This document shows, piece after piece, positions 1-6,612 of a stretch of 14,182 nt of DNA. The number at the start of each line of letters is the position of its first letter. The stretch's first letter is position 1. Both the position numbers and the translations under genes were made by a program. This stretch comes from Spirochaetia bacterium (lineage in GTDB: Bacteria; Spirochaetota; Spirochaetia; Treponematales; Breznakiellaceae). The notes under the pieces are model-generated. The model was not told the DNA's origin and ran no database searches. It saw only the letters and a list, made by a program, of their open reading frames with translations. The stretch lies in the NCBI GenBank assembly GCA_025997675.1, contig BNUX01000079.1, positions 1 to 14,182 on the forward strand. The letters run 5' to 3'.

Positions 1-311
1 GCGAATCCTTTTTTATTGATCATGGTACGGGGGTGGTGATTGGCGAAACCACGGTGATCGGCAAAAACGTTAAGCTCTACCAGGGGGTAACCCTGGGCGC
101 CCTTTCGGTCAAAAAGGGTGAGTCTAATAAGAAACGGCACCCGACAATCGAAGACAGGGTGACCATCTATTCCGGCGCAACCATTCTGGGCGGCGAAACC
201 GTAATAGGCCGGGGCAGTACCATTGGCGGCAATGTGTGGATCACCAAATCGGTGCCGCCGGGAGCCACGGTGTATACTACCTCAGGCGACCAGGTAGTTC
301 AAAGTAGGTAA
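1..311 (+). CDS. cysE: Serine O-acetyltransferase, C-terminal part (5' end outside window)
   Basis: The enzyme transfers acetyl from acetyl-CoA to L-serine, giving O-acetylserine, the first step of cysteine synthesis in the cytoplasm. Only about the last 102 codons are present. The reading frame enters the window open (first full codon at 3) and ends with TAA at 309-311. The visible part is the left-handed beta-helix catalytic domain. [12 protein letters not shown] carries the Asp-His pair that matches the catalytic DH of the family, and KRHPTI carries the second conserved His. Hexapeptide-repeat texture (VIG, TIG, GGN) follows up to [14 protein letters not shown]. The [10 protein letters not shown] insertion resembles the longer spirochaete/Bacteroides-type enzymes (recalled, not searched). 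The first start codon in the window (GTG at 33) lies inside the active-site loop and cannot be the true start. A sugar kinase gene follows 12 bases downstream with its own strong ribosome site, so the two are probably co-transcribed. Confidence 0.93.
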   Translation, partial: ESFFIDHGTGVVIGETTVIGKNVKLYQGVTLGALSVKKGESNKKRHPTIEDRVTIYSGATILGGETVIGRGSTIGGNVWITKSVPPGATVYTTSGDQVVQSR

Positions 312-323
312 GAGGAGGGAGAT

Positions 324-1292
324 ATGATTTTATCCTGTGGTGAAGCGCTTATTGATATGGTTCCTGTACCAATTTCCGGCAGGGGAAGCGGCTTTCTCCC
401 CTGTCCCGGGGGCAGCCCCTACAATACTGCCATAGCCATCGGCCGGCTTGGTGTCCCGGTACGTTTCCTGAGCAGGCTCTCCACGGACTTCTTCGGAGAA
501 ATCCTGGTTGACCGGCTCGTCAAAAACAATGTGGGTATCGACTTGATCCCCCGCACGGATCAGAACTCAACCCTGGCCTTTGTTAAGCTTGAAAAGGGAA
601 AGGAGCCCCAGTACATCTTCTACACCGAAGGCGCCGCAGACCGTTCCTTTTCCCCGGAGGATCTCCCCCAAAAACTTCCCCCCGAGATCCGGTGCATCCT
701 TTTCGGTTCCATCTCCCTGACCATGGAACCATCGGCCTCCACCATAGAATCACTGATTGTATGGGAGGGCGGTAAAAACACAGCTGACCGCCCGATCATT
801 TCCCTGGACCCCAATGTGCGCCCCTTTATGATCCGTGATAAGAGCGCCTATGTCCGCCGCTTTGAAGGATGGGTTGCCTCCGCCACCATTGCCAAAATTT
901 CCGAAGCGGATTTTGATTTTATCTACCCCGGCCTGGGGCTGGAGAACTCCCTGGAAAAGGTCCTGGGCATGGGCCCCCGTTTAGCCCTTACCACCCTGGG
1001 CCCCAAGGGCGCATTAGCGTTACTGCACAAAGATGACGGCAAGGTCCTTCGGGTAAGCGCCCCGGTGGTGGACCTGCCGGTTGTGGACACCATCGGCGCC
1101 GGAGACACCTTCCACGGCGCATTCCTCTCCTGGCTGGAACTTCAGGGCAAGATGTCCCATTCCGCTCTGGCCGCCCTCACCGAAGCGGAACTGTATGACG
1201 CCCTGTTTTTCGCCAACCGCGCCGCCTCCCTGGTTTGCTCACGGCAAGGAGCGGAGCCGCCCACGCTGGAGGAAGTGGAAGGGCTAAAGTAA
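324..1292 (+). CDS. PfkB-family carbohydrate kinase, fructokinase-like
   Basis: An ATP-dependent sugar kinase of the ribokinase/PfkB family, 322 residues, the usual length. The N-terminal motif PGGSPYNTAIAIGRLG (residues 28-43) is PfkB signature 1. DTIGAGDTFHGAFL (255-268) is signature 2, with Asp261 of GAGD as the expected catalytic base and the preceding glycines forming the anion hole. SLDPNVRP (160-167) and TTLGPKGA (223-230) are the other expected blocks. The opening MILSCGEALIDMVP and the DPNVRP block are most like bacterial fructokinases, which make fructose 6-phosphate for glycolysis, but sugar specificity cannot be read from sequence alone; 2-keto-3-deoxygluconate or other sugars remain possible. 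The ATG at 324 has a strong GAGGAGGGAG ribosome site just upstream. The gene sits 12 bases after cysE, probably in one transcript, without an obvious metabolic link. It ends five bases before the stop of the convergent gene on the other strand, with no visible terminator between them. Confidence 0.92.
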   Translation: MILSCGEALIDMVPVPISGRGSGFLPCPGGSPYNTAIAIGRLGVPVRFLSRLSTDFFGEILVDRLVKNNVGIDLIPRTDQNSTLAFVKLEKGKEPQYIFYTEGAADRSFSPEDLPQKLPPEIRCILFGSISLTMEPSASTIESLIVWEGGKNTADRPIISLDPNVRPFMIRDKSAYVRRFEGWVASATIAKISEADFDFIYPGLGLENSLEKVLGMGPRLALTTLGPKGALALLHKDDGKVLRVSAPVVDLPVVDTIGAGDTFHGAFLSWLELQGKMSHSALAALTEAELYDALFFANRAASLVCSRQGAEPPTLEEVEGLK

Positions 1293-1297
1293 GGAAC

Positions 1298-2032
1298 CTA
1301 TCCCCCCAGCACCCGTTCCCGGTACGCTCTCCCAATCCGCTCCAGGGTCTGCCCTGTAGTCTCCCCCTGTTTGGCCTGTTTGTGTAAATCTATCGTAAAC
1401 TGGTTCATGGAAAAGTGCCGGTAAAAGAATAGCTGGTCAAAAAGAGCGCTTGGCGCCTTTCGTAGCGCATCGGTATACACCTCAAAGATGCCCCGCTTTT
1501 TCATTTCCGAGTAGCCGATAACCCACACCGGTATCGGAGCCAGTGCGTGGTAGAATTCCTCCAAAATCCCAACCATAGTCAGTTGTGATTGGGCAATAAC
1601 CGTCTCCAATGCAGCTCCCCCAAGACGGCACAGTTCCCGGAGTTCCACAGTCCGGGGTGTGTGGACCGGTGTCTTGTTCAGGATAAGTACGTTTTTGCGG
1701 AAGTCGATACCCAGGGAGGGTTCCTCCCGGAAAAAGCGCTCGGTGATTTTCCCCGAGGGGCCCACCAGGTACCGGCGGTTTTCCGCTGCCTGCTCCCGGC
1801 GGCCGGGGTTGTCCGCCACCAGGATCAGCTTGATATCGTCCTTGGGCTCCACGTCATCCAGGGCTTCGTTATAGACAATGGGGGTTTCCACGGTGTAGGC
1901 GGGACCGGAGCGGGTGTCCACCAGTTTTTGCTGGAAACTACCCAGCTTGGGGAGTTGTAGGCGTAATTGGTCCACCACTTCCCGGTAGTGTTCCCTAGCG
2001 GCGCTGAATTGCTTCCATGTTTTCGCTTTCAT
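1298..2032 (-). CDS. Uracil-DNA-glycosylase-superfamily-like protein
   Basis: A 244-residue protein that appears to be a divergent member of the uracil-DNA glycosylase superfamily, which removes damaged or deaminated bases from DNA. Three blocks, in order, resemble the family's motifs. LILVADNPGRREQAAENRRY followed by LVGPSG recalls the GExPG...PFVGxAG active-site and pocket region. NVLILNKTPVHTP recalls the conserved Asn strand. FYRHFSMNQF near residue 203 recalls the HPS DNA-contact motif, here HFS. Several normally conserved residues differ, so enzymatic activity is uncertain and this is fold-level recognition only. I chose the ATG at 2032. A longer open frame runs to 2113, but its extra 27 codons pass through the intrinsic terminator of the upstream hydrogenase operon. 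The ribosome site here is weak (AGTGGG directly before ATG). The gene is convergent with the sugar kinase and separated from the hyd operon by the terminator, so it needs its own promoter, which I could not identify. Confidence 0.6.
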   Translation of the reverse strand: MKAKTWKQFSAAREHYREVVDQLRLQLPKLGSFQQKLVDTRSGPAYTVETPIVYNEALDDVEPKDDIKLILVADNPGRREQAAENRRYLVGPSGKITERFFREEPSLGIDFRKNVLILNKTPVHTPRTVELRELCRLGGAALETVIAQSQLTMVGILEEFYHALAPIPVWVIGYSEMKKRGIFEVYTDALRKAPSALFDQLFFYRHFSMNQFTIDLHKQAKQGETTGQTLERIGRAYRERVLGG

Positions 2033-2056
2033 CCCACTATCGTAACAGAGCCGGGT

Positions 2057-2093
2057 AAAAAAAACGACCTCAAGGGCTTTCACCCTTGAGGTC
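2057..2093 (-). terminator. Intrinsic terminator of the hyd operon
   Basis: A perfect 11-bp inverted repeat (2066-2076 with 2083-2093, arms GACCTCAAGGG / CCCTTGAGGTC) encloses a six-base loop. In the minus-strand transcript it is followed, after one base, by eight consecutive U residues (2057-2064). This is a textbook rho-independent terminator. It lies 23 bases after the hydA stop codon and before the start of the next minus-strand gene, so it ends hydrogenase operon transcription. Confidence 0.93.
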
Positions 2094-2116
2094 CAGATGG
2101 CAGATTTTACCAACCG

Positions 2117-3862
2117 TTATTTTATATAGACTTCCCTGGGCTGATAATGGGTATGCAGCAATTCATGGGCCTTGTGTCCATTCGGTTCGCCGAGGAATTC
2201 CTTGTACACCTGGGTGATCAGGGGATTCTGGTGTGAACAACGAATCGCCGATTGCTCATCATCCTTGTACAGACCCGCCGCACGCTTGTTGCGGATTTCG
2301 TCGGTACAACCGTAGGGCTGGCCGCCGCCGCCGACACACCCGCCTCTGCAGGCCATGACTTCGACAAACTGCCAGGGGCTGGGCTGACCCGCCGCTTTCG
2401 CCGCACGGATCCTGTCCAGCACCGCCGCGATGTTCCCCATTTGATGGGCCACCGCAACCTTGATCTTCGTGCCGTCCAGGTCAACTTCGGCTTCCTTTAC
2501 GTCGCCAAGACCGCGAACCGGTGTGAAGTTTACATTCCCCAGTTCTTTCTTGGTAACCAGGAAATACGCGCTCCGTACCGCCGCTTCCATGACGCCGCCG
2601 GTGGCGCCGAAGATGGTTCCTGCGCCGGTGTAGGGTCCGAGGGGGCTGTCCGCTTCTTCATCGGGCAGATTGAAGATGTCAATACCCGCCTGCTTAATCA
2701 TCCGGGCAAGTTCACGGGTGGTTATCGCAATGTCAACATCCAAGCCGTGTTTGGCGCTCTTCATGTCATCGTTGCGGCTAACTTCCCACTTCTTCGCGGT
2801 GCAGGGCATGACGGAAACCGAGTAAACCTTGTCGGGATTGACGCCGGCTTTTCCGGCCCAGTAGGCCTTGATCATGGCGCCCATCATCTGCTGCGGGGAT
2901 TTGGCGGTGGAGAAGTTCGGAATCATATCGGTGTAATACTTTTCCATGTAGTCTACCCACGCCGGGCAGCAACTGGTGATCAGGGGAATGTCCCCGCCCT
3001 TGGTCAGGCGGTGAACCAGCTCGGTGCCCTCTTCCAGGATGGTAAGGTCCGCCGAGAAGTTCGTGTCAAACACGGTTTTGAAGCCGAGCCGGCGCAGGGC
3101 TGCGTACATCTTCTTTGTGGCGATGGTGCCCGGGGGAAACCCGAACTCTTCAGCTAGGGCAACACGGGTCGCCGGGGCAATCTGTACCACGCTGTGCAGT
3201 TCCGGGTCCTGCAGGGCGCGCCACACCTTTACGGTGTCGTCACGCTCGTAGATGGCGCCTACCGGGCAGTGGGCCGCGCATTGGCCGCACTTGATACAGG
3301 GGCTTTCACCCAGGGGGGTTCCCGCCGCCGAGGCGATGCGGCCTTTGATACCGCGGCCCAGGAATTCCAGAGCCCACACGTTCTGCATCTCCTGACAGAC
3401 CTTTACGCAGCGTCCGCAGCGGATACATTTTTCCGGGTTCAGGATGATGGAGGGGTTTGAATCGTCCACCGGCAGGCCGTTCAGCACTTTGGCGAAGGGC
3501 ACTTCCCGGATACCGAATTCCGCCGCCAATGTTTGCAGTTCGCAGCTCCCGTTCCGGGGGCATTGCAGACAATCATTGGGGTGGTTGGCAAGGATGAGTT
3601 CAAGTACGGTCTTCCGTACCGCGATGAGTTCCGCGTCATGGGTGATTACCGACAGACCCTCGTTTACCGGGGTTGTACAGGCCCGCACCGTTTTCGGGGA
3701 GCCTTCCAGCCTGACGATACACAGACCGCAGCTTGCCCACGGCGGAAGGTCGGGGTTGTAACACAGTGTCGGTATTTTGATGTTTACCTTCTCCGCCGCT
3801 TTAAGGATGGACGTGCCATCTTCAACCTGGACGGGTATTCCATTTATTTTGCAGTTAATCAT
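2117..3862 (-). CDS. hydA: [FeFe] hydrogenase catalytic subunit of a bifurcating HydABC complex
   Basis: The catalytic subunit reduces protons or oxidises H2 at the H-cluster and passes electrons along iron-sulphur clusters; 581 residues, cytoplasmic. Domain order is clear. An N-terminal [2Fe-2S] domain has Cys34, 45, 48 and 62. The His-ligated [4Fe-4S] site is HPNDCLQCPRNGSC (His94, Cys98, 101, 107). A two-cluster ferredoxin domain has CIRCGRCVKVC (146-156) and CIKCGQCAAHC (189-199). The H-cluster motifs are TSCCPAW (proton-path Cys298, ligand Cys299), MPCTAKKWE (Cys354), and MACRGGC followed by VGGGGQP (Cys505, 509). A small-subunit-like tail follows (NPLITQVYKEFLG). All H-cluster ligands are present, so it should be active if the maturases HydEFG exist elsewhere; they are not in this window. 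It lacks the extra C-terminal [2Fe-2S] extension of Thermotoga HydA. The ATG at 3862 has AGGAGG five bases upstream, which beats the in-frame start at 3898. It starts 16 bases after hydB. hndD is an alternative name. Confidence 0.97.
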   Translation of the reverse strand: MINCKINGIPVQVEDGTSILKAAEKVNIKIPTLCYNPDLPPWASCGLCIVRLEGSPKTVRACTTPVNEGLSVITHDAELIAVRKTVLELILANHPNDCLQCPRNGSCELQTLAAEFGIREVPFAKVLNGLPVDDSNPSIILNPEKCIRCGRCVKVCQEMQNVWALEFLGRGIKGRIASAAGTPLGESPCIKCGQCAAHCPVGAIYERDDTVKVWRALQDPELHSVVQIAPATRVALAEEFGFPPGTIATKKMYAALRRLGFKTVFDTNFSADLTILEEGTELVHRLTKGGDIPLITSCCPAWVDYMEKYYTDMIPNFSTAKSPQQMMGAMIKAYWAGKAGVNPDKVYSVSVMPCTAKKWEVSRNDDMKSAKHGLDVDIAITTRELARMIKQAGIDIFNLPDEEADSPLGPYTGAGTIFGATGGVMEAAVRSAYFLVTKKELGNVNFTPVRGLGDVKEAEVDLDGTKIKVAVAHQMGNIAAVLDRIRAAKAAGQPSPWQFVEVMACRGGCVGGGGQPYGCTDEIRNKRAAGLYKDDEQSAIRCSHQNPLITQVYKEFLGEPNGHKAHELLHTHYQPREVYIK

Positions 3863-3878
3863 TTTTTCCTCCTGTCCC

Positions 3879-5759
3879 TTAGGCCCTAACCACTGCATCG
3901 AACTTACAGTTCTTGAAGCATTCGGCGCACTTTACGCACTTCGACTGATCAATTGTATAGGGCTTTTTCTTCTCACCCGTGATACAATCCGCCGCGCAGT
4001 TCTTCGCGCACACGCCGCATCCCTTACACTTGTCTTCCAGGATGGTGAATGAAAGCAGGCTCTTACACTTACCCGCCCGGCATTTGTGGTCGTGGATGTG
4101 TTCCATGTACTCGTCACGGAAGTTCCGCACCGTCGAAAGGGTCGGGTTGGACGCCGTGTTACCCAGCGCGCAGAGGGAAGCCTTTTGCATGGCCGTGCCG
4201 ATGGTTGTCAGCTTGACCAGGTCTTCCTCGTCACCATTACCGTGGGTGATCTTTTCAAGGATCTTCAGGATTTCCGTGGTGCCGATACGGCAGGGTGAAC
4301 ACTTGCCGCAGGATTCGTCAACGCAGAAGTCCATGTAGAACCGTGCCACGTCAACCACGCAGTCATCCTCGTCCATGACGATCATACCGCCGGAGCCCAT
4401 CATGGAGCCCATCTTGGCAAGACCCGCATAGTCAATCGGGGTATCAAGGTCTTTTTCGGTCAAAATACCGCCGGAAGGTCCGCCGGTCTGGACACCCTTG
4501 AATTTCTTACCGCCCCTGATGCCGCCGCCGATGCCGAAGATGATTTCCCGCAGGGTGGTACCCATGGGAACTTCGATAAGGCCGGAATTCTCAACCTTTC
4601 CGGTAAGGGCGAATACCTTGGTGCCCTTGGAATCCGCCGTACCCATGGCGGCAAACCATGCGCCGCCCTTAACCAGGATGGCCGGGATGTTCGCAAAGGT
4701 TTCGACATTGTTGATACAGGTGGGTTTGGCCCACAGACCCGCAACCGCCGGGAAGGGAGGCTTGGGAGTAGGCATACCCCGTCCGCCTTCGAGGGAGCGC
4801 AGGAGCGCCGTTTCCTCACCGCAGACAAAGGCCCCCGCGCCGAGCCGGATTTCGATGTCAAAGTCGAAGCCCGAACCGAGGATGTCCTTGCCCAGGAGGC
4901 CGTGTTCTTTGGCCTGGGCCAGGGCGATTTCCAGGCGGTGGACCGCCAGGGGATATTCCGCGCGGATGTAGACGAAGCCCTGGTGGGAGCCGATAGCCTT
5001 GCCGCAGATGATCATCGCTTCGATTACCGAGTGGGGGTCACCTTCAATGGTGGACCGGTCCATGTACGCGCCGGGGTCGCCCTCGTCGGCGTTACAGACC
5101 ACGTACTTGACGTCATTGGCCACTTTCTTGGTGGCGTCCCACTTCATCCAGGTGGGGAAACCCGCGCCGCCGCGGCCCCGCAGACCGGAAGTCTTCAGTT
5201 CGTTGATGATATCGTCCTGAGACCATTGGAACAGGGACTTCTGAAGGGCAATATAGCCGTCATTGGCGATGTATTCTTCTATTACCTCGGGATTAATCAC
5301 CCCGCAGTTCCGGAGCACAACCCGGACCTGCTTTTGATAAAAGCCAATGGGGGGAAGCTCGGCATGACCGCTGCCGGTAGCCTTGGGCGCAGGGGAGCCA
5401 TCGGGGTTCTTGTAGAACAGCCGTTCGACTTCCTTGCCCTTCTTCACATTGGTGGTAATGATTTCCGCCGCGTCTTCCGGCTTCACGTCCACATAGAAGG
5501 AGTTTTCCGGGAGTACCTTGACGATGGGGCCCTTTTCGCAGAACCCAAAGCAACCGGTCTTGATGACCTGAACCTTATCGCCCACGCCCTGTTTCTTGGC
5601 TTCGGCAATCAGGCCCTCATAAATCTCTACACCCTTGTTTGACTGACAGGCGGTACCGCCGCAGGTCAGTATGTAATGGGTATAGCCCTTTTTGTTGCGG
5701 AACTCGGCGTGGGCCTCCGTCCGCAGTTTGTTTAACGCGTCTGTGGTAAGTTTCGACAT
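3879..5759 (-). CDS. hydB: NuoF-like NAD(H)/FMN subunit of bifurcating [FeFe] hydrogenase
   Basis: This subunit binds NAD(H) and FMN and is the presumed bifurcation site where electrons are shared between NADH and ferredoxin; 626 residues. An N-terminal thioredoxin-like [2Fe-2S] domain carries CGGTAC (Cys33, 38) and CFGFC (Cys70, 74). The NuoF core has the FMN/NADH motifs GLRGRGGAGFPT (192-203), CNADEGDPGAY (222-232) and GEETALLRSLEGGRG (314-328), then the [4Fe-4S] site ESCGKCSPCRIGT (Cys484, 487, 490, with Cys530). The C-terminus adds two ferredoxin-type [4Fe-4S] motifs, CKGCGVCAKNC (578-588) and CVKCAECFKNC (608-618), absent from plain complex I NuoF and typical of HydB/HndC. A further Cys pair (560, 565) in HDHKCRAGKC may bind another metal. 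The N-terminal domain makes a separate HndB subunit unnecessary. The ATG at 5759 follows GGGGGAGAT, and the gene starts nine bases after the hydC stop. It is translated as part of the hydC-hydB-hydA operon. Confidence 0.96.
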   Translation of the reverse strand: MSKLTTDALNKLRTEAHAEFRNKKGYTHYILTCGGTACQSNKGVEIYEGLIAEAKKQGVGDKVQVIKTGCFGFCEKGPIVKVLPENSFYVDVKPEDAAEIITTNVKKGKEVERLFYKNPDGSPAPKATGSGHAELPPIGFYQKQVRVVLRNCGVINPEVIEEYIANDGYIALQKSLFQWSQDDIINELKTSGLRGRGGAGFPTWMKWDATKKVANDVKYVVCNADEGDPGAYMDRSTIEGDPHSVIEAMIICGKAIGSHQGFVYIRAEYPLAVHRLEIALAQAKEHGLLGKDILGSGFDFDIEIRLGAGAFVCGEETALLRSLEGGRGMPTPKPPFPAVAGLWAKPTCINNVETFANIPAILVKGGAWFAAMGTADSKGTKVFALTGKVENSGLIEVPMGTTLREIIFGIGGGIRGGKKFKGVQTGGPSGGILTEKDLDTPIDYAGLAKMGSMMGSGGMIVMDEDDCVVDVARFYMDFCVDESCGKCSPCRIGTTEILKILEKITHGNGDEEDLVKLTTIGTAMQKASLCALGNTASNPTLSTVRNFRDEYMEHIHDHKCRAGKCKSLLSFTILEDKCKGCGVCAKNCAADCITGEKKKPYTIDQSKCVKCAECFKNCKFDAVVRA

Positions 5760-5768
5760 ATCTCCCCC

Positions 5769-6269
5769 TTAGCCTCTTGCTCTGTATTTTTCGAAGATTT
5801 CGGGAAGCTGCTGCTTGGTTAACTTACCGTAGGTGTCGGGCCCGACCGTCATAACCGGGGCCAAACCGCAGCAACCGACGCAGCGGACTTCTTCCACGCT
5901 AAAGAGCCCATCCGACGTCACCTCATCCGGCGCTATCTTGAGGAACTCCCGGGCCGATTCGATATGGTCCCCGCCCCCCTTCAGGTAGCAAGCCGTACCC
6001 AAGCATACCGAAACCTTGTTCTTGCCGGGCTTGGTGGTCTTAAAGAAGTGATAAAACGATATCACCCCATAGATCTTCGCCAGGTGAATCCCGGTCATCT
6101 GCGAGATTTGCTCCGCAGCAGACCGCGGCACAAACCCAAAGGTCTCCTGGGTCTTGTGCAGGATCATGATCAAACTCCCTTGTTTGACCTTCCATTCATC
6201 GATAAAAGAGACGAGTTCCTTGGGAAAGGTAACCTTCTCTTCGCCTCCATGTCCGCTACATCCAGACAT
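5769..6269 (-). CDS. hydC: NuoE-like [2Fe-2S] subunit of bifurcating [FeFe] hydrogenase
   Basis: The small electron-transfer subunit of the complex, 166 residues, homologous to NuoE of complex I and HndA of Desulfovibrio. An N-terminal helical part (about residues 15-75, with GFVPRSAAEQIS and IYGVISFYHFF, both usual NuoE blocks) precedes a thioredoxin-like domain. That domain binds one [2Fe-2S] cluster through SVCLGTACYLKG (Cys89, Cys94) and VRCVGCCGLAPV (Cys130, Cys134). Cys133 is an extra neighbour and not a required ligand. The first residues (MSGCSGHGGE) are glycine-rich and not part of the family core. The ATG at 6269 has AGGAGG at 6275-6280 with five-base spacing. It is the first gene of the hyd operon in the order NuoE-like, NuoF-like, catalytic, as recalled for Thermotoga hydCBA. 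The upstream region (6270-6612) holds the operon's control elements. Confidence 0.95.
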   Translation of the reverse strand: MSGCSGHGGEEKVTFPKELVSFIDEWKVKQGSLIMILHKTQETFGFVPRSAAEQISQMTGIHLAKIYGVISFYHFFKTTKPGKNKVSVCLGTACYLKGGGDHIESAREFLKIAPDEVTSDGLFSVEEVRCVGCCGLAPVMTVGPDTYGKLTKQQLPEIFEKYRARG

Positions 6270-6302
6270 ACGTACCTCCTCAGTGTAAAAGCATTAAATT
6301 CC

Positions 6303-6311
6303 ATGATACCA
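6303..6311 (-). promoter_or_regulatory. Candidate extended -10 promoter for hydCBA
   Basis: On the minus strand TGGTATCAT matches the extended -10 pattern TGnTATAAT with one mismatch in the hexamer. It would start transcription near 6296 and give a leader of roughly 27 bases before the hydC ATG, including its AGGAGG. I found no good -35 hexamer 16-18 bases upstream, which extended -10 promoters can lack. The call rests on this match only. Confidence 0.3.
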
Positions 6312-6359
6312 TGTAATTGATTCCCGCGTACCAGACCAGTATGGGGGTGTTCTCTTTCG

Positions 6360-6587
6360 ATGTCAAGGAAAATTTTTCATATTACCTACTCGTTAAATCC
6401 TATCGGATATAAGTTGAATCCTATCGGATATAAGTTGAATCCGGTCGGATACAAGTTGAATCCTATCGGATACAAGGGGGTGATTTACGAAATCATGACC
6501 ACCCCGACAAGGGTTCCGTTAATAACCCTTGTCCGGATTGATTTTCCCGCCGATAGTGATGTATATAGTAAGAAAAGGGACCGGTAG
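6360..6587 (+). CDS. Possible small ORF encoding a heptapeptide-repeat peptide
   Basis: A 75-codon frame from ATG at 6360. Residues 12-39 are four copies of a seven-residue unit, LNPIGYK, with one LNPVGYK. The rest has no recognisable domain, no signal peptide and no membrane segment. In favour of coding: the repeat unit is 21 bases, so it keeps frame, and of the four variable positions among copies three are third-codon-position silent changes and one is Ile/Val. Against: only a weak G-rich stretch (6343-6349) precedes the start, and the frame runs through an inverted repeat and a candidate promoter for the TPR gene. It could equally be an untranslated control region. No function can be assigned. 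Confidence 0.25.
   Translation: MSRKIFHITYSLNPIGYKLNPIGYKLNPVGYKLNPIGYKGVIYEIMTTPTRVPLITLVRIDFPADSDVYSKKRDR
6393..6476. repeat. Four tandem 21-bp repeats
   Basis: Four directly adjacent 21-base units at 6393-6413, 6414-6434, 6435-6455 and 6456-6476. The second unit reads TTGAATCCTATCGGATATAAG. Copies differ only at unit positions 3, 9, 10 and 18. Each copy contains a short dyad, ATCC-N4-GGAT, whose arms are invariant while the first two bases of the N4 centre vary. A spacing of 21 bases is two turns of B-DNA, so the dyads lie on one helix face. The array ends about 85 bases upstream of the candidate hyd transcription start. It could be an operator or iteron array, or the coding repeat of a small peptide. 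There are no unique spacers, so it is not a CRISPR array. Confidence 0.95.
6506..6533. repeat. Perfect 10-bp inverted repeat upstream of the TPR gene
   Basis: GACAAGGGTT (6506-6515) and AACCCTTGTC (6524-6533) are exact reverse complements around an eight-base centre. There is no T-run directly after either arm, so it is a poor intrinsic terminator. Its right arm ends five bases before the candidate -35 hexamer of the TPR gene, a place where an operator or attenuating hairpin could act. Confidence 0.85.
6538..6567 (+). promoter_or_regulatory. Candidate promoter for the TPR gene
   Basis: TTGATT (6538-6543) and TATATA (6562-6567) are separated by 18 bases, a reasonable vegetative promoter pattern. 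The predicted transcription start near 6574 gives a leader of about 39 bases before the ATG at 6613. It is the best match found upstream of the gene. Confidence 0.4.
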
Positions 6588-6612
6588 GTCCCCGGCAAGG
6601 AATGTTGATACG

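Larger units (their letters stand above)
6270..6612. other. Divergent intergenic control region between hydC and the TPR gene
   Basis: This 343-base stretch separates the start of the hyd operon (minus strand) from the TPR gene (plus strand). From left to right it contains the hydC ribosome site, a candidate extended -10 for hyd, a four-copy 21-bp tandem repeat, a 10-bp-stem inverted repeat, a candidate sigma70-type promoter and a weak ribosome site for the TPR gene. A 75-codon open frame crosses most of it but is unproven. I saw no tRNA, riboswitch fold or intrinsic terminator. Confidence 0.75.

Noticed and set aside
2033..2113. N-terminal extension of the UDG-like protein by 27 codons
   Set aside because: It would be encoded across the intrinsic terminator hairpin and its U-run, and it adds nothing similar to the family.
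2252..3157. 301-codon open frame on the plus strand
   Set aside because: It lies antisense inside hydA, whose motifs are complete. Its translation has no recognisable domain and no ribosome site; it is a by-product of GC-rich codon use.
4902..5642. 246-codon open frame on the plus strand
   Set aside because: It is antisense to hydB, which has all cofactor motifs; there is no separate support for it.
6393..6476. CRISPR array
   Set aside because: The 21-base units are directly adjacent with no unique spacers, and no cas gene is nearby.
6482..6494. Short palindrome GATTT-ACG-AAATC as an operator
   Set aside because: Five-base arms are too short to separate from chance in this AT-richer stretch.
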